From positions 62,001 to 126,000 of the forward strand of contig NZ_FQVK01000007.1 in the NCBI RefSeq assembly GCF_900129345.1: DNA of 64,000 nucleotides, given 5' to 3'. Below, one piece after another: positions 1 to 9,076 of this stretch (position 1 is its first letter; every line of letters begins with the position of its first letter). Origin of the DNA: Ruegeria intermedia. GTDB lineage: Bacteria > Pseudomonadota > Alphaproteobacteria > Rhodobacterales > Rhodobacteraceae. Made by a program: the position numbers and the translations under genes. The notes under the pieces are model-generated. The model worked only from the letters and a program-made list of their open reading frames with translations. It made no database searches and was not told the origin of the DNA.

Positions 1-1
1 C

Positions 2-826
2 GTGTTCTCGGACGCGCTGAACCATGCCTCGATGATCGAGGGCATCCGCCATTCGCGGGCGCAGAAGGTGATCTGGAAGCACAACGATCTGGACGACCTG
101 CGCGCCAAGCTGGCCGCCGCCGACCCCGAGGCGCCCAAGATGATCGCCTTTGAATCGGTCTATTCGATGGACGGCGACATCGCGCCGATCAAGGAAATCT
201 GCGACCTGGCCGATGAATTCGGCGCCATGACCTATCTGGACGAAGTGCATGCCGTCGGCCTTTACGGTCCGCGCGGCGGCGGCATCGCCGAACGCGAAGG
301 GCTGATGGACCGCCTGACCGTGATCGAGGGCACACTGGGCAAGGCCTTCGGCGTGGTGGGCGGCTATATCGCCGCGTCGGCCGCGTTGTGCGATTTCGTG
401 CGCAGCTTTGCCAGCGGGTTCATCTTTACCACCGCCCTGCCCCCGGCGGTCGCCGCCGGGGCCGCGGCCTCGATCCGGCATCTGAAGCAGTCGAATGCGG
501 AACGCGACCTGCAAAAGGCGCGCGTGGCCCAGGTGCGCGCCCGGCTCGACGCCGAGGGCATCCCGCATCTGCCCAACCCCAGCCACATCATCCCGGTGAT
601 GGTGGGCGACCCGGTCAAGTGCAAGTTCATCTCGGACACGCTGCTGGAAGAATTCGGCATCTACATCCAGCCGATCAACTATCCCACCGTGCCCAAAGGC
701 ACCGAGCGGCTGCGCATCACGCCCTCGCCCGTGCATACCGATGCCGATATCGACCATCTGGTCGGCGCGCTGTCGGCGCTGTGGCAGCGGTGCCAGATCG
801 CCCGGATGCCGATGGCCGCGCAATAG
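2..826 (+). CDS. hemA: 5-aminolevulinate synthase, 3' part (5' end outside window)
   Basis: Condenses glycine and succinyl-CoA to 5-aminolevulinate, the first step of tetrapyrrole synthesis in alphaproteobacteria. The reading frame is open to the left edge, and the 274 codons here are roughly the last two thirds of a family protein of about 400 residues. Visible PLP-enzyme landmarks are the DEVHAVG segment (Asp about residue 80 of the visible part) and the Schiff-base lysine in EGTLGKAFG (about residue 114). It converges on the nor operon. Its position beside genes for heme- and heme d1-dependent enzymes suggests extra heme supply during denitrification. Whether it is the only hemA or a second copy cannot be told here. 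Confidence 0.95.
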   Translation: MFSDALNHASMIEGIRHSRAQKVIWKHNDLDDLRAKLAAADPEAPKMIAFESVYSMDGDIAPIKEICDLADEFGAMTYLDEVHAVGLYGPRGGGIAEREGLMDRLTVIEGTLGKAFGVVGGYIAASAALCDFVRSFASGFIFTTALPPAVAAGAAASIRHLKQSNAERDLQKARVAQVRARLDAEGIPHLPNPSHIIPVMVGDPVKCKFISDTLLEEFGIYIQPINYPTVPKGTERLRITPSPVHTDADIDHLVGALSALWQRCQIARMPMAAQ

Positions 827-848
827 ATTTCTGTCCCTGAACTGGCAA

Positions 849-880
849 GCCGCCGTGCCCCTGTGCGCGGCGGTTCTTTT
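849..880 (+). terminator. Rho-independent terminator after hemA
   Basis: GCCGCCG (849-855) pairs with CGGCGGT (868-874, one G-T wobble) across a 12-base loop, followed by TCTTTTT. It lies between the hemA stop and the convergent norF stop. Confidence 0.75.
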
Positions 881-884
881 TGCC

Positions 885-1160
885 TCAGACCAGGTAGAGC
901 GCGAAGATCAGTGCCGCAAAGGTGCTCAGAACCAGCGTGAAGCCCCGCAGCCAGGCCGGGCTGCGTTCAAGGTCGAGATACCGCGCCAGGATGATGCGGG
1001 CCTTGAACAGGGCCAGCAGCAGGATGCCGCCCCCGACCAGCCGGGGCCCAACGGGCACGAGGGTCAACAGAGCCGAAGCCAGGCTGAGCGCGATCAGGCC
1101 GGCCCAGGCGCGGGTCAGGCGATCCGCATGGGTGTCTCGGACACAGAAAAACCTCGGCAT
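885..1160 (-). CDS. norF: NorF, small membrane protein of the nitric oxide reductase operon
   Basis: A 91-residue, very hydrophobic protein with about three membrane segments (near residues 18-35, 40-58 and 70-91), of the size and topology of NorF and COX4-like subunits. In Paracoccus, norE and norF are accessory genes needed for full NO reductase activity rather than catalytic subunits. It is the last gene of the minus-strand norCBQDEF operon, starting 4 bp after the norE stop. Identity rests on context and topology more than on distinctive residues. Confidence 0.8.
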   Translation of the reverse strand: MPRFFCVRDTHADRLTRAWAGLIALSLASALLTLVPVGPRLVGGGILLLALFKARIILARYLDLERSPAWLRGFTLVLSTFAALIFALYLV

Positions 1161-1164
1161 CGCG

Positions 1165-1713
1165 TCACCCCAACAGGTAGATCACCGGAAACAGCAGGAT
1201 CCAGACCAGATCGACCATGTGCCAGAACTGACCGCCGGCCTCGATATTGCGGGGATCGTCGCGCCAGGCGACCAGCAGCAGAATGGCGACCCCGGCCAGC
1301 ACATGCGCGGCATGGAACCCGGTGAGAAGGTAGTAGAACAGGAAAAACGGATGGGTCTCGTAGCTGATGCCCTGCGCGGCCTTGCCGGCATATTCCGCGC
1401 CCTTGATGATCAGGAACACCACGCCCAGCAGGGCCGCGCTGATCAAGGCAAGCCGCGCGGCGCCGCGGCGCGCCGCCTGTCGCCAGCGCAGGGCCCGCGC
1501 CGCCAGAAAGCCCGAGGTGACCAGAACCCCCGTATTGAGCGCGGCCCCGGTGCGGTAGAGATGCGATTGCGCCTCGGCAAAGCCTGCCGGGTCGGTCAGG
1601 CGGACGCCCATGAAGGCGATCAGCCCGGCCCCGAACACCAACAGTTCCGAGACGATCAGAACCCACATCAGCAATTCGCCGGGCAGTTCGTCGATCAGCG
1701 AAGCATCACTCAT
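1165..1713 (-). CDS. norE: NorE, cytochrome c oxidase subunit III-like accessory protein
   Basis: A 182-residue membrane protein of the heme-copper oxidase subunit III family. It carries the typical PGE..WVLIVSEL start, a long amphipathic loop, and a FYYLLTGFHAAHV segment like that of COX3 proteins, with about five membrane helices. NorE is not part of the purified NorBC enzyme but supports its activity in Paracoccus. The start overlaps the norD stop by 4 bp (ATGA), so the two are translationally coupled. Confidence 0.9.
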   Translation of the reverse strand: MSDASLIDELPGELLMWVLIVSELLVFGAGLIAFMGVRLTDPAGFAEAQSHLYRTGAALNTGVLVTSGFLAARALRWRQAARRGAARLALISAALLGVVFLIIKGAEYAGKAAQGISYETHPFFLFYYLLTGFHAAHVLAGVAILLLVAWRDDPRNIEAGGQFWHMVDLVWILLFPVIYLLG

Positions 1714-3632
1714 GCGCCGACCAGCTGGCGGTAGATCTGTGGCAGGGCCATGGTCAGGCGGTTGGGGTCGGGGATCACCGCGAACCCGCCCTGCCCGAAC
1801 ATGCGCGGGAACCAGCTTTTGCCGGTCTTGTCGATGGTGACGCCAAAGACCGACTGCCCCGCCCGGCGCGCCTCGCGCACGGCCATGCAGGTGTCTTCGA
1901 TGCCGTGGCGGCCCTCGTAGTGGTCCAGATCGTTGGGCTTGCCGTCGGTGATCACCAGCAGCAGCCGGCGTTTGCGCGCCTGCGCCGCCAGATCGGCCGA
2001 GGCATGACGGATCGCCGCCCCCAGCCGCGTGTAATGGCCCGGCCGCAGCGACGCGATGCGCTGCTCGACGGTGGCGGTCATGGGCTCATTGAACTTCTTG
2101 CAGCGCTCCACATAGACCCGCTGGCGTTTCAGCGAGCTGAAGGCGTGGATGGCGAAATCGTCGCCGCAGGCGTTCAGGCCCCAGGCCAGCGCCGCCAGTG
2201 CCTCGCGTTCGATGTCGATCACCGCACGCCCCGCGACCGCGCTTTCGGTCGAGCGGCTGATGTCCAGCAGGATCGACACCGCCAGGTCGCGCGCCTCGGG
2301 GCGGGATTGCATCCAGATGCGCTCGTTGCCCTCGCCATTGGCGTGGCGGTCCACGGCGCTGCGCACCGCGGCCTCGATATCCAGCTGGTCGCCGTCCAGA
2401 TGGCCCCGGGTCATCACCCGGCCCAGGCGCAGCGCCTCGAACTGGCGTTTGACGGCGCGGATGCGGCGGGCGGTGGCCGGGTCCTTGCCGAACTCGGCGG
2501 CATCCTCGCGAATCTCGGCATCCGAGGTCAGAACGTTGACGTGATCGGGCAGGTATTGCCCCGTGCGCACATCCCATTCCGGGTACAGCACACGCCCCGA
2601 CAGGCGCTCGCGGTTCACGTCCTCGGGCGCGAGATCAAGATGCAGCTTCAGCCGCGTCGGCGGCGCCTTCGATATCTGCCCCAGCCCGATTTCGTCCTGA
2701 TCATCGGCGGCCTTTTTGGCGTTGTCCGGGTCGTCATCGTCGATCCGGCGGTTGAGGTTCAGGAACTCTGCCCAGCTGAGGATCGCCTCGAACTTGTGCA
2801 GGATCAGGCTGTCCTGCCGCTCGGCCTGATCGGATTTGCGGCGACGGGCGCGGTGGGTCTTTTCGCCCGATTCCTCGGGTGGTCCGTCGGTGTCGCGACT
2901 TTCGACCTCGGTGTGTTCGGAAAACGCGACCGCGCGCAGTTCGGGCCACAGGGGCGACGGGCGAAACGGCTGGTACCCGCGCGGGGCGGCCACGTCGTCG
3001 CCCAGGGCGTCATAGTCGCGGGCGCGGGCGGACAGGGGCGCAGGGTCGCCCAGCATCCGGCGGATCAGGTCCTCGACGGCGGCCTCGGCCGGGGGCAGGC
3101 CGGGCAGATCACGCTGATACAGCACGCCCTTGCACAGTTCGGTGTAAAGCGGGCGCAGGCCCGGCGCGTCCTCGAGCGTTGCGGCGACCATCTCGCGGGC
3201 CGCCTGCAGGGCGCGGATGTCGGCGCGCAGAGGATCGTCCTCGTCGATGCGGGTTCCGGCATGGGCCGCCACCGCCGCCAGCCAAACATAAAGCGCAACA
3301 TTGGCTTCGCGCGCGGGAAACACCGCCAGCCGGTCGGGCAGGCGCAGGACCTCGCCGTCGAAACTGGCCCGTGGGATCAGTTCGGCCTCGGTGGCCAGCT
3401 TGCGCCGCCAGCCCAGCCGGTGGCGCGAGAGCTCGGGCGACACCGGGCGCAGTTCGACGCCCGGACTGCCGCCCAACCCCCGGAAAAGAACGGCCAGCCG
3501 CCCCGCGACCTGCGACAGGTCGACCGCGGCTCCTTCGTGCACCTCTGGTGCATCAAGGCGGCTGGCAAGGGTGTGCCACAGTTTCCCGATGGTTTCTTCG
3601 GGTTCCCATGGCTCAAAGTCGATCCTGACCAT
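1710..3632 (-). CDS. norD: NorD, VWA/MIDAS protein for NO reductase activation
   Basis: A soluble protein of 640 residues ending in a von Willebrand factor A domain. The metal-ion adhesion motif DISRS lies near residue 450. A charged, low-complexity segment (about residues 230-290) precedes the VWA part. NorD works with the MoxR-type ATPase NorQ to insert or activate the metal centre (FeB) of NorB. I chose ATG at 3632 because GAGG lies 6 bases upstream and the protein then begins MVRIDFEPWEPEE. A GTG at 3644, overlapping the norQ stop, would add four residues. Confidence 0.92.
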   Translation of the reverse strand: MVRIDFEPWEPEETIGKLWHTLASRLDAPEVHEGAAVDLSQVAGRLAVLFRGLGGSPGVELRPVSPELSRHRLGWRRKLATEAELIPRASFDGEVLRLPDRLAVFPAREANVALYVWLAAVAAHAGTRIDEDDPLRADIRALQAAREMVAATLEDAPGLRPLYTELCKGVLYQRDLPGLPPAEAAVEDLIRRMLGDPAPLSARARDYDALGDDVAAPRGYQPFRPSPLWPELRAVAFSEHTEVESRDTDGPPEESGEKTHRARRRKSDQAERQDSLILHKFEAILSWAEFLNLNRRIDDDDPDNAKKAADDQDEIGLGQISKAPPTRLKLHLDLAPEDVNRERLSGRVLYPEWDVRTGQYLPDHVNVLTSDAEIREDAAEFGKDPATARRIRAVKRQFEALRLGRVMTRGHLDGDQLDIEAAVRSAVDRHANGEGNERIWMQSRPEARDLAVSILLDISRSTESAVAGRAVIDIEREALAALAWGLNACGDDFAIHAFSSLKRQRVYVERCKKFNEPMTATVEQRIASLRPGHYTRLGAAIRHASADLAAQARKRRLLLVITDGKPNDLDHYEGRHGIEDTCMAVREARRAGQSVFGVTIDKTGKSWFPRMFGQGGFAVIPDPNRLTMALPQIYRQLVGA

Positions 3633-3640
3633 CGCCGGCC

Positions 3641-4456
3641 TCACCCAAAGACGGCGGTGACAAGATCGAGGAGCCCGCGTTTGATATCCTCGTCATCAGT
3701 CAGAGGTTCGATCATGGCGGCAAGAATGGCGCGGTCGGTGGACATGCCCTGCGCGATCAGCGTCGCGGCATAGACGACCAGGCGGGTGGATACGCCTTCC
3801 TCGAGGTCCTGACCCTTGAGCCCGCGCAGCTTGCCCGCCAGCCGCACCAGCGGCTTGCAGCGTTCGAGCGGCAGGCCGCTTTCCTGCGCGACCACCTCGG
3901 CCTCCAACTGAGGCGAAGGAAAGTCGAATTCCAGCGAGATGAACCGCTGCCGGGTCGAGGGCTTGAGGGTTTTCAGGATGTTCTGATAGCCGGGGTTGTA
4001 GGACGCCACCAGCATGAAGCCGGGTGCGGCCTCAAGCTCTTCTCCGGTGCGGTCGATCGGCAGGATGCGCCGGTCATCCGTCAGCGGGTGCAGCACCACG
4101 GTCACGTCCTTGCGCGCCTCGACCACCTCGTCCAGGTAACAGATCGCACCCTCGCGCACGGCGCGGGTCAGGGGGCCATCGACCCAGATCGTCTCGCCGC
4201 CTTTCAGCAGGTAGCGCCCGATCAGGTCGGCGGCGGCCAGGTCGTCGTGGCAGGCCACGGTATAGAGCGGCCGGCCCAGGCTGGCGGCCATATGGGCCAC
4301 GAAGCGGGTCTTGCCGCAACCTGTCGGCCCTTTCAGCAGGACCGGCAGCTTGTTGGTATAGGCGGCGGCGAACACGTCGCATTCGTCGCCCTGGGGCAGA
4401 TAGAAGGGGGCGTCTGCCGCCCCCGTTCCCAGTTTCATGGAGCCGTCCATATCCAT
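3641..4456 (-). CDS. norQ: NorQ, MoxR-family AAA+ ATPase
   Basis: A 271-residue AAA+ ATPase of the MoxR/CbbQ/NorQ group. The Walker A motif GPTGCGKT is near residue 43-50 and the Walker B motif is in ICYLDEV. It partners with the VWA protein NorD in maturing nitric oxide reductase. The ATG at 4456 shares its A with the norB stop codon (TGATG), pointing to translational coupling. A GTG one codon upstream is also possible. Confidence 0.95.
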   Translation of the reverse strand: MDMDGSMKLGTGAADAPFYLPQGDECDVFAAAYTNKLPVLLKGPTGCGKTRFVAHMAASLGRPLYTVACHDDLAAADLIGRYLLKGGETIWVDGPLTRAVREGAICYLDEVVEARKDVTVVLHPLTDDRRILPIDRTGEELEAAPGFMLVASYNPGYQNILKTLKPSTRQRFISLEFDFPSPQLEAEVVAQESGLPLERCKPLVRLAGKLRGLKGQDLEEGVSTRLVVYAATLIAQGMSTDRAILAAMIEPLTDDEDIKRGLLDLVTAVFG

Positions 4457-5823
4457 CACTCCGCCGGAGTTTCCACGACGCCGGGTTCGATGACCTCTTT
4501 GCGCGGAACCCAGATCGAGTAGATGAACAGCAGCGCACCGATGACCACGACCAGACCGGCGCCGAAGCGCATCCAGTAGAAGATCGCGACCTGATCCTGC
4601 ACATCCATGTAGTAGTCACCTACCACGCGCTGCATGTGCGTCTGGACGGTGCCGGCAAAGGTCAGCACGAAGGTCATGAAGACCATGCCGCCGGTCATCA
4701 GCCAGAACGAGGCCATGTTCAGCACCTGGTTGTACGGATCGCGGTTCTTCAGGATCGGCATCGCATAGGTGAAGATCGCCAGGTTGAGGCAGACATAGGC
4801 GCCGTAGAAGGCCAGGTGCCCGTGTGCCGCCGTGATCTGCGTGCCGTGGGTATAATAGTTCACCCCGTGCAGCGTGTGCAGGAAGCCCCAGACACCGGCA
4901 CCGAAGAAGGCCAGCGTGGCACAGCCCAGCGACCACAGCAGCGCGGCCTTGTTGGGGTGGTCCCGACGGCCCTTCCAGACCATGACGAAGGCAAAGGCCA
5001 TCATCGCAAAGAACGGGATCACCTCGAGGCTTGAGAAGATCGACCCGATCCACTGCCAGTAGCCCGGCGTACCGATCCAGTAGTAGTGGTGGCCGGTGCC
5101 CAGGATGCCCGAGAACAGCGCGGCGGCGACGATGACATAAAGCCATTTCTCGACCACCTCACGGTCAACACCGGTCAGCTTGAGCATCAGGTAGGCCAGG
5201 ATCGAGGCCATGATCAGCTCCCACACGCCTTCGACCCACAGGTGGACGACATACCACCAGTACTGTTTGTCGAGGCTCAGGTTGCCCGGGTTGTAGAAGG
5301 CGAACAGGAACAGCAGCGCCAGACCCCACAGGCCCAGCAGCAGGATGTTGGTGATGACGGTCTTCTTGCCCTTCAGAACGGTCATCGACACGTTGAACAG
5401 AAAGATCAGCGCCGCCACGACGATGCCGGCCTTGACCCATTTGGGTTGCTCAAGGAACTCGCGCCCCTCTTTGCCCAGCAGCCAGTTGCCTTCGAACAGG
5501 TTGAAGACATAGGTCACCACAACGCCCAGCGTGCCCAGAATCAGGATCGCAAGCTGGATATAGGCCAGCTTGGTCGAGTGGATCTCGCGCTCGGCCTCTT
5601 CGGGGATCAGGAAATAGGCCGCGCCGAAAAAGCCGGTGATCAGCCACACGATCAGCGCGTTGGTGTGCAGCATCCGCACGATGTTGAACGGCAGAAGCTC
5701 GCTCAGAAAGTTGGGGGATACATAGATCCAGCCAGCCAGCAGACCGCCGATCACCTGGATCGCGAACAGGCCCATTGCGAATGCGAAATAGGCATAGGCC
5801 ACTTTTTGGGATTCGTATTTCAT
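4456..5823 (-). CDS. norB: Nitric oxide reductase large subunit NorB
   Basis: The catalytic subunit of cytochrome c-dependent NO reductase, reducing two NO to N2O in the inner membrane. It has 455 residues with about 12 membrane helices. Heme-copper family ligands are visible: His in VRMLHTNAL, HLWVEGVWE (FeB histidine plus the conserved glutamate), the HH pair in GTGHHYYWIG, and histidines in HGHLAFYGAY. A GGAG ribosome site lies upstream of the ATG, 15 bp after the norC stop. Confidence 0.98.
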   Translation of the reverse strand: MKYESQKVAYAYFAFAMGLFAIQVIGGLLAGWIYVSPNFLSELLPFNIVRMLHTNALIVWLITGFFGAAYFLIPEEAEREIHSTKLAYIQLAILILGTLGVVVTYVFNLFEGNWLLGKEGREFLEQPKWVKAGIVVAALIFLFNVSMTVLKGKKTVITNILLLGLWGLALLFLFAFYNPGNLSLDKQYWWYVVHLWVEGVWELIMASILAYLMLKLTGVDREVVEKWLYVIVAAALFSGILGTGHHYYWIGTPGYWQWIGSIFSSLEVIPFFAMMAFAFVMVWKGRRDHPNKAALLWSLGCATLAFFGAGVWGFLHTLHGVNYYTHGTQITAAHGHLAFYGAYVCLNLAIFTYAMPILKNRDPYNQVLNMASFWLMTGGMVFMTFVLTFAGTVQTHMQRVVGDYYMDVQDQVAIFYWMRFGAGLVVVIGALLFIYSIWVPRKEVIEPGVVETPAE

Positions 5824-5838
5824 TGCTCCGTTCCCTTC

Positions 5839-6288
5839 TCAGCCCGCGTCATTCGGGGGCCAGTCCTGAGCGTCGATGTTGTCCGTCCAGATCAGGAAGT
5901 TCGCCAGATCACGGATCTCTTCGTCGCTGAGGTTGAACCTTGGCATCTGCCGGCGACCGGGAATGCCGGTGGGTTGCGCCTCCATCCAGCCCTTGAGGGA
6001 TTCAAAGGCCGATTCCGGGTCGTCCAGAACGCCCCAGCGGGTCATCACGTTGGCAAGCTCGGGCGCGAAATAGGCACCCTCACCCATGATCGAGTGACAG
6101 TTGATGCAGGCGTGTTTTTCCCAGACGTGCTTGCCCCGGATCACGCTCTCATCCAGCTTCGCCGAGTTCGGCGAATTGACGATGTACAGGTGTGAGTGGG
6201 CCGACAGGGCCAGAAAGATTAGGATGAAGAACAGTGACCCGCCATAGAATATGTTGCGGGCCATGCTCTTGGTCATGACTTCTCGCAT
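5839..6288 (-). CDS. norC: Nitric oxide reductase cytochrome c subunit NorC
   Basis: A 149-residue, membrane-anchored monoheme cytochrome c that passes electrons to NorB. An N-terminal anchor (about residues 11-33) is followed by the heme motif CINCH; a methionine in RRQMPRF is the likely axial ligand. The ATG at 6288 was chosen because AAGGAGAG sits directly upstream. An FNR/DNR box is centred 70 bp upstream of this start, making norC the first gene of norCBQDEF. Confidence 0.97.
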   Translation of the reverse strand: MREVMTKSMARNIFYGGSLFFILIFLALSAHSHLYIVNSPNSAKLDESVIRGKHVWEKHACINCHSIMGEGAYFAPELANVMTRWGVLDDPESAFESLKGWMEAQPTGIPGRRQMPRFNLSDEEIRDLANFLIWTDNIDAQDWPPNDAG

Positions 6289-6351
6289 TGCGCTCTCCTT
6301 TGCGCCGCTTTGCTGGTGGGGGGACAATGGCGGGATGGGCGGTTTGCCGCC

Positions 6352-6365
6352 TTAACGAAAGTCAA
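6352..6365 (-). promoter_or_regulatory. FNR/DNR/NNR-type box upstream of norC
   Basis: TTAACGAAAGTCAA matches the TTNAC-N4-GTCAA pattern of FNR-family regulators. Its centre is 70.5 bp upstream of the norC ATG, compatible with a class II promoter and a leader of about 30 bases. It also lies 168 bp before the Hint-domain gene on the other strand. Confidence 0.8.
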
Positions 6366-6532
6366 GACACTGTTCTGGCATGCGGCCAATCGGCTGCATT
6401 CCCTGAAAAAATGCGTGAAATGCCCAGAAATCGCCTTGAACCGCTGCTATCAGGGCGCCAAGTCAGATGGAGTTTCCGGGTCCGTGATGTGGCGTACCGG
6501 TGTCTTTGAATGAGTGAGTAAACGGGCAAGAG

Positions 6533-7642
6533 ATGGCGAACTATTCCTATATCGGTTACGCGCCGGGGGTGATCACGGTCAATTTTTCCGGCCCTGACAC
6601 CGTCACCTTGGATTCTGGCTACGACCCTGCCACCGACCGCCGCATCTTTGATGTGACCGATGCGGACGGCGGAAACATTCTGCCCTGGTGGAACCCCACC
6701 CCCGATACCGGAACCGTTTTCAACGGAGATCGCTACAACGACGAAAACGGCGACGACGCTACGCAGACGGGCGTCGTAACCAATCTGGACGGCTCGGTCA
6801 CATATGATTCCGGTGCCATCTACCTGGAAGAATCCTATGCCCTGGCCAAGCCGGGCGGCGGTACGATCAACATGTACCGCGTCGAGGTCGAAGGAAATCT
6901 GGTCGGGTACATCACGTCCGAGCCGTTGGTGCCCGGGACCACCTACTCCATGACGGTGTCCAAGGTAACGCCCGGGAATGCCCCCGACACCACGGACCCA
7001 AGCGCACTCGTCGACGTTCCCTGCTTTACCGCCGGTACGCTGATCGAAACGCCCGACGGTGCCAAGGCGATAGAAGATCTGGCCCGTGGCGACCTTGTTC
7101 TGACGCTCGATCACGGCCCGTAACCGATCCGCTGGATCGGCTCGCGCACCCTGACGTCGGTCGAGCTACGGGCCAAGCCACGGCTGCGGCCGATCTGCGT
7201 GTCAGCCGGAGCGCTGGGGGCGGGCCTGCCGCGGCGCGACTTGCGAGTCTCGCCGCAGCACCGGATGCTGGTCCGCTCGGCGATTGCCGTGCGCATGTTC
7301 GACACCCACGAGGTGCTGATCCCCGCCCACAAGCTGGTCGGCGTTCCCGGCGTTCATGTCGATGAAACCGCCAGCAGCGTGACCTACTATCACATTCTGT
7401 TCGACCGCCACGAAATCGTAACCGCCGAAGGGGCTCCGTCGGAAAGCCTGTACACCGGGTCCGAGGCTCTCAAAAGCATCGGCCAAGATGCCCGCAGCGA
7501 GATCTTCGAGATTTTCCCCGAGCTTGGCGACCCGGATCACATCCCGACCGCCGCTCGCCCCATTCCGACAAGCGGCAAACGCGCACGGCACATGATCCAC
7601 AGGCATGTCAAGAACGACCGACCGTTGATCGACCACGCCTGA
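6533..7642 (+). pseudogene. Hint-domain (intein-like) exported protein interrupted by in-frame TAA
   Basis: One frame encodes an N-terminal beta-rich part (about residues 1-160), then a Hint-type domain starting at Cys164 in CFTAGTLIETPDG. A TAA at 7121-7123 interrupts the frame after LTLDHGP. The frame continues for 173 codons after the stop with PIRWIGSRTL, SPQHRMLV and HELLP-like HEVLIPAHKL segments typical of bacterial Hint_2 proteins. A glutamine is usual at the stop position, so a single C-to-T change (CAA to TAA) would explain it. Either the gene is recently inactivated, it is read through, or the base is a sequencing error. Only a weak ribosome site precedes the ATG. It ends 5 bp from the convergent nnrS. 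Confidence 0.85.
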
Positions 7643-7647
7643 ACGGG

Positions 7648-8841
7648 TCAGGACGGCACGGCGTGCGGACCCACAAGGGCCGGCCACATCGCCACCACAT
7701 ACAGCGCCATCGCGCTGATCCACAGCCCGTCGGCGACCAGCATGGTGGTCAGGAACTGCGCGTCCAACCCGGACCCAACCCAGCGCAAAATCGCGGCCAG
7801 AGCCATCGCGCCATAGGCGGCGACCACCGGCGCGGGGGCGACCAGCGCCCGACCGCTGTGCCCCAGCGCCGCGCGGCTCATGACCGCCAGGGTCATCCCG
7901 CCCACACAGCCGATGCCCAAAACGTGCAGCGCTCCGATTTCGCTGCCGAAGCCGAACAGGGCCATTCCCCACAGAACCAAGCCAAGGCCCAGCATCCCCA
8001 AGGCCAGATGCAGCGCAAACAGGATCGGCTGCCGGTGCGCCCAAGCCCCCCGCCAACCTGACAGGCGCAAGCCCTGTATCGCTCCGAGGACCAGCGCCAA
8101 GATCGCGACTCCGTATCCGGCCCCGAAGATCATCATCGCCGCCGGCAGCAGCAGGGCCAGCAGCATGTTGCTTTTTTCCACCCAATCACGACTGGCGGGC
8201 CAGTCGGCTTCGGGCACGCCTTCGCGCTTCATTGCATTGCGCGTAAAGGCCGGCGTGATCCGACCACCCAGAATGGCGATCATGGAACACAAGGCCAGCA
8301 GACCTGCACGCAGACCAACATCCAAGGTTCCGGCCGTTACACCGATCCAGTCCAGATGGGTCAGCAGGTTGGATACCCAGATGAACGTCAACAACAGCAG
8401 AAAGACCATGTTTTGCGGCTTGGACCGCCGGATCAGCTGGGTGGCGATCTTTGCCGCCAGAACCGGCACGAAAGCCAGATCGGCCACCGCGACGATCACC
8501 GGATCGATCACACCGGAAAACCACAGCGCCACGCGCCCGGCCAACCACAGCGTCGCCGCGGCGGTAATGAACAAGCGCCGCGCCTCGGGGGCGCCGGTCC
8601 AGTTGGGAACCGCGGTCAGAAAGAACCCGCCCAGTGCGGCACTGGCATAGCCGAATATCATCTCGTGCGCGTGCCACATCGGCGGGCTCATGGCATAGGG
8701 CGCCTCGGGCCACAGCTCGACCCCGGCCAGCGTTGCCAGCCACCCTCCCCAGGCCAGACCGGCAAACACGCCGTAAAGACCCGCAAACAGAAAAAAGACC
8801 CGGAACCCTTCCCCCATGACGCGCGTGATTGCCGATGGCAT
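7648..8841 (-). CDS. nnrS: NnrS family heme-copper membrane protein
   Basis: A 397-residue protein with about 12 membrane helices and the N-terminal GEGFRVFFLFAGLYG signature of NnrS, including conserved histidines in MWHAHEMIFGYA. NnrS proteins bind heme and copper and reduce NO-derived stress during denitrification; the exact reaction is unsettled. The ATG at 8841 has AAGGAG seven bases upstream. It is divergent from nirS and has its own FNR-type box. Confidence 0.95.
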   Translation of the reverse strand: MPSAITRVMGEGFRVFFLFAGLYGVFAGLAWGGWLATLAGVELWPEAPYAMSPPMWHAHEMIFGYASAALGGFFLTAVPNWTGAPEARRLFITAAATLWLAGRVALWFSGVIDPVIVAVADLAFVPVLAAKIATQLIRRSKPQNMVFLLLLTFIWVSNLLTHLDWIGVTAGTLDVGLRAGLLALCSMIAILGGRITPAFTRNAMKREGVPEADWPASRDWVEKSNMLLALLLPAAMMIFGAGYGVAILALVLGAIQGLRLSGWRGAWAHRQPILFALHLALGMLGLGLVLWGMALFGFGSEIGALHVLGIGCVGGMTLAVMSRAALGHSGRALVAPAPVVAAYGAMALAAILRWVGSGLDAQFLTTMLVADGLWISAMALYVVAMWPALVGPHAVPS

Positions 8842-8904
8842 GCCTGCTCTCCTTGGCCAAGCTGTTCTTTGACCAAGGCCTAGCAACAGTCCGACCACGC
8901 CCCC

Positions 8905-8918
8905 TTAACCAAAATCAA
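8905..8918 (-). promoter_or_regulatory. FNR/DNR-type box upstream of nnrS
   Basis: TTAACCAAAATCAA matches TTNAC-N4-RTCAA with one deviation (A for G at position 10). The centre lies 70.5 bp before the nnrS ATG, the same distance as at norC. Confidence 0.7.
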
Positions 8919-9001
8919 GCACAGGACAAAAAGATGACCCTGAAAAGCAAGTATTTAAAGGCGATCAATCTCTCCCAATTCCGCCGTCCCGGCCCGTTCC
9001 G

Positions 9002-9015
9002 TTGACTTTCGTCAA
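9002..9015 (+). promoter_or_regulatory. FNR/DNR-type box upstream of nirS
   Basis: TTGACTTTCGTCAA is a perfect inverted repeat (TTGAC/GTCAA) centred 68.5 bp before the nirS ATG, typical of class II activation by an FNR-family NO or oxygen sensor. Confidence 0.9.
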
Positions 9016-9076
9016 GGAGACGGAGGCCGTCCCGGCGCAGTGTCCGGCCTGCCTCACCAGCAAACGGAGAGTGATC

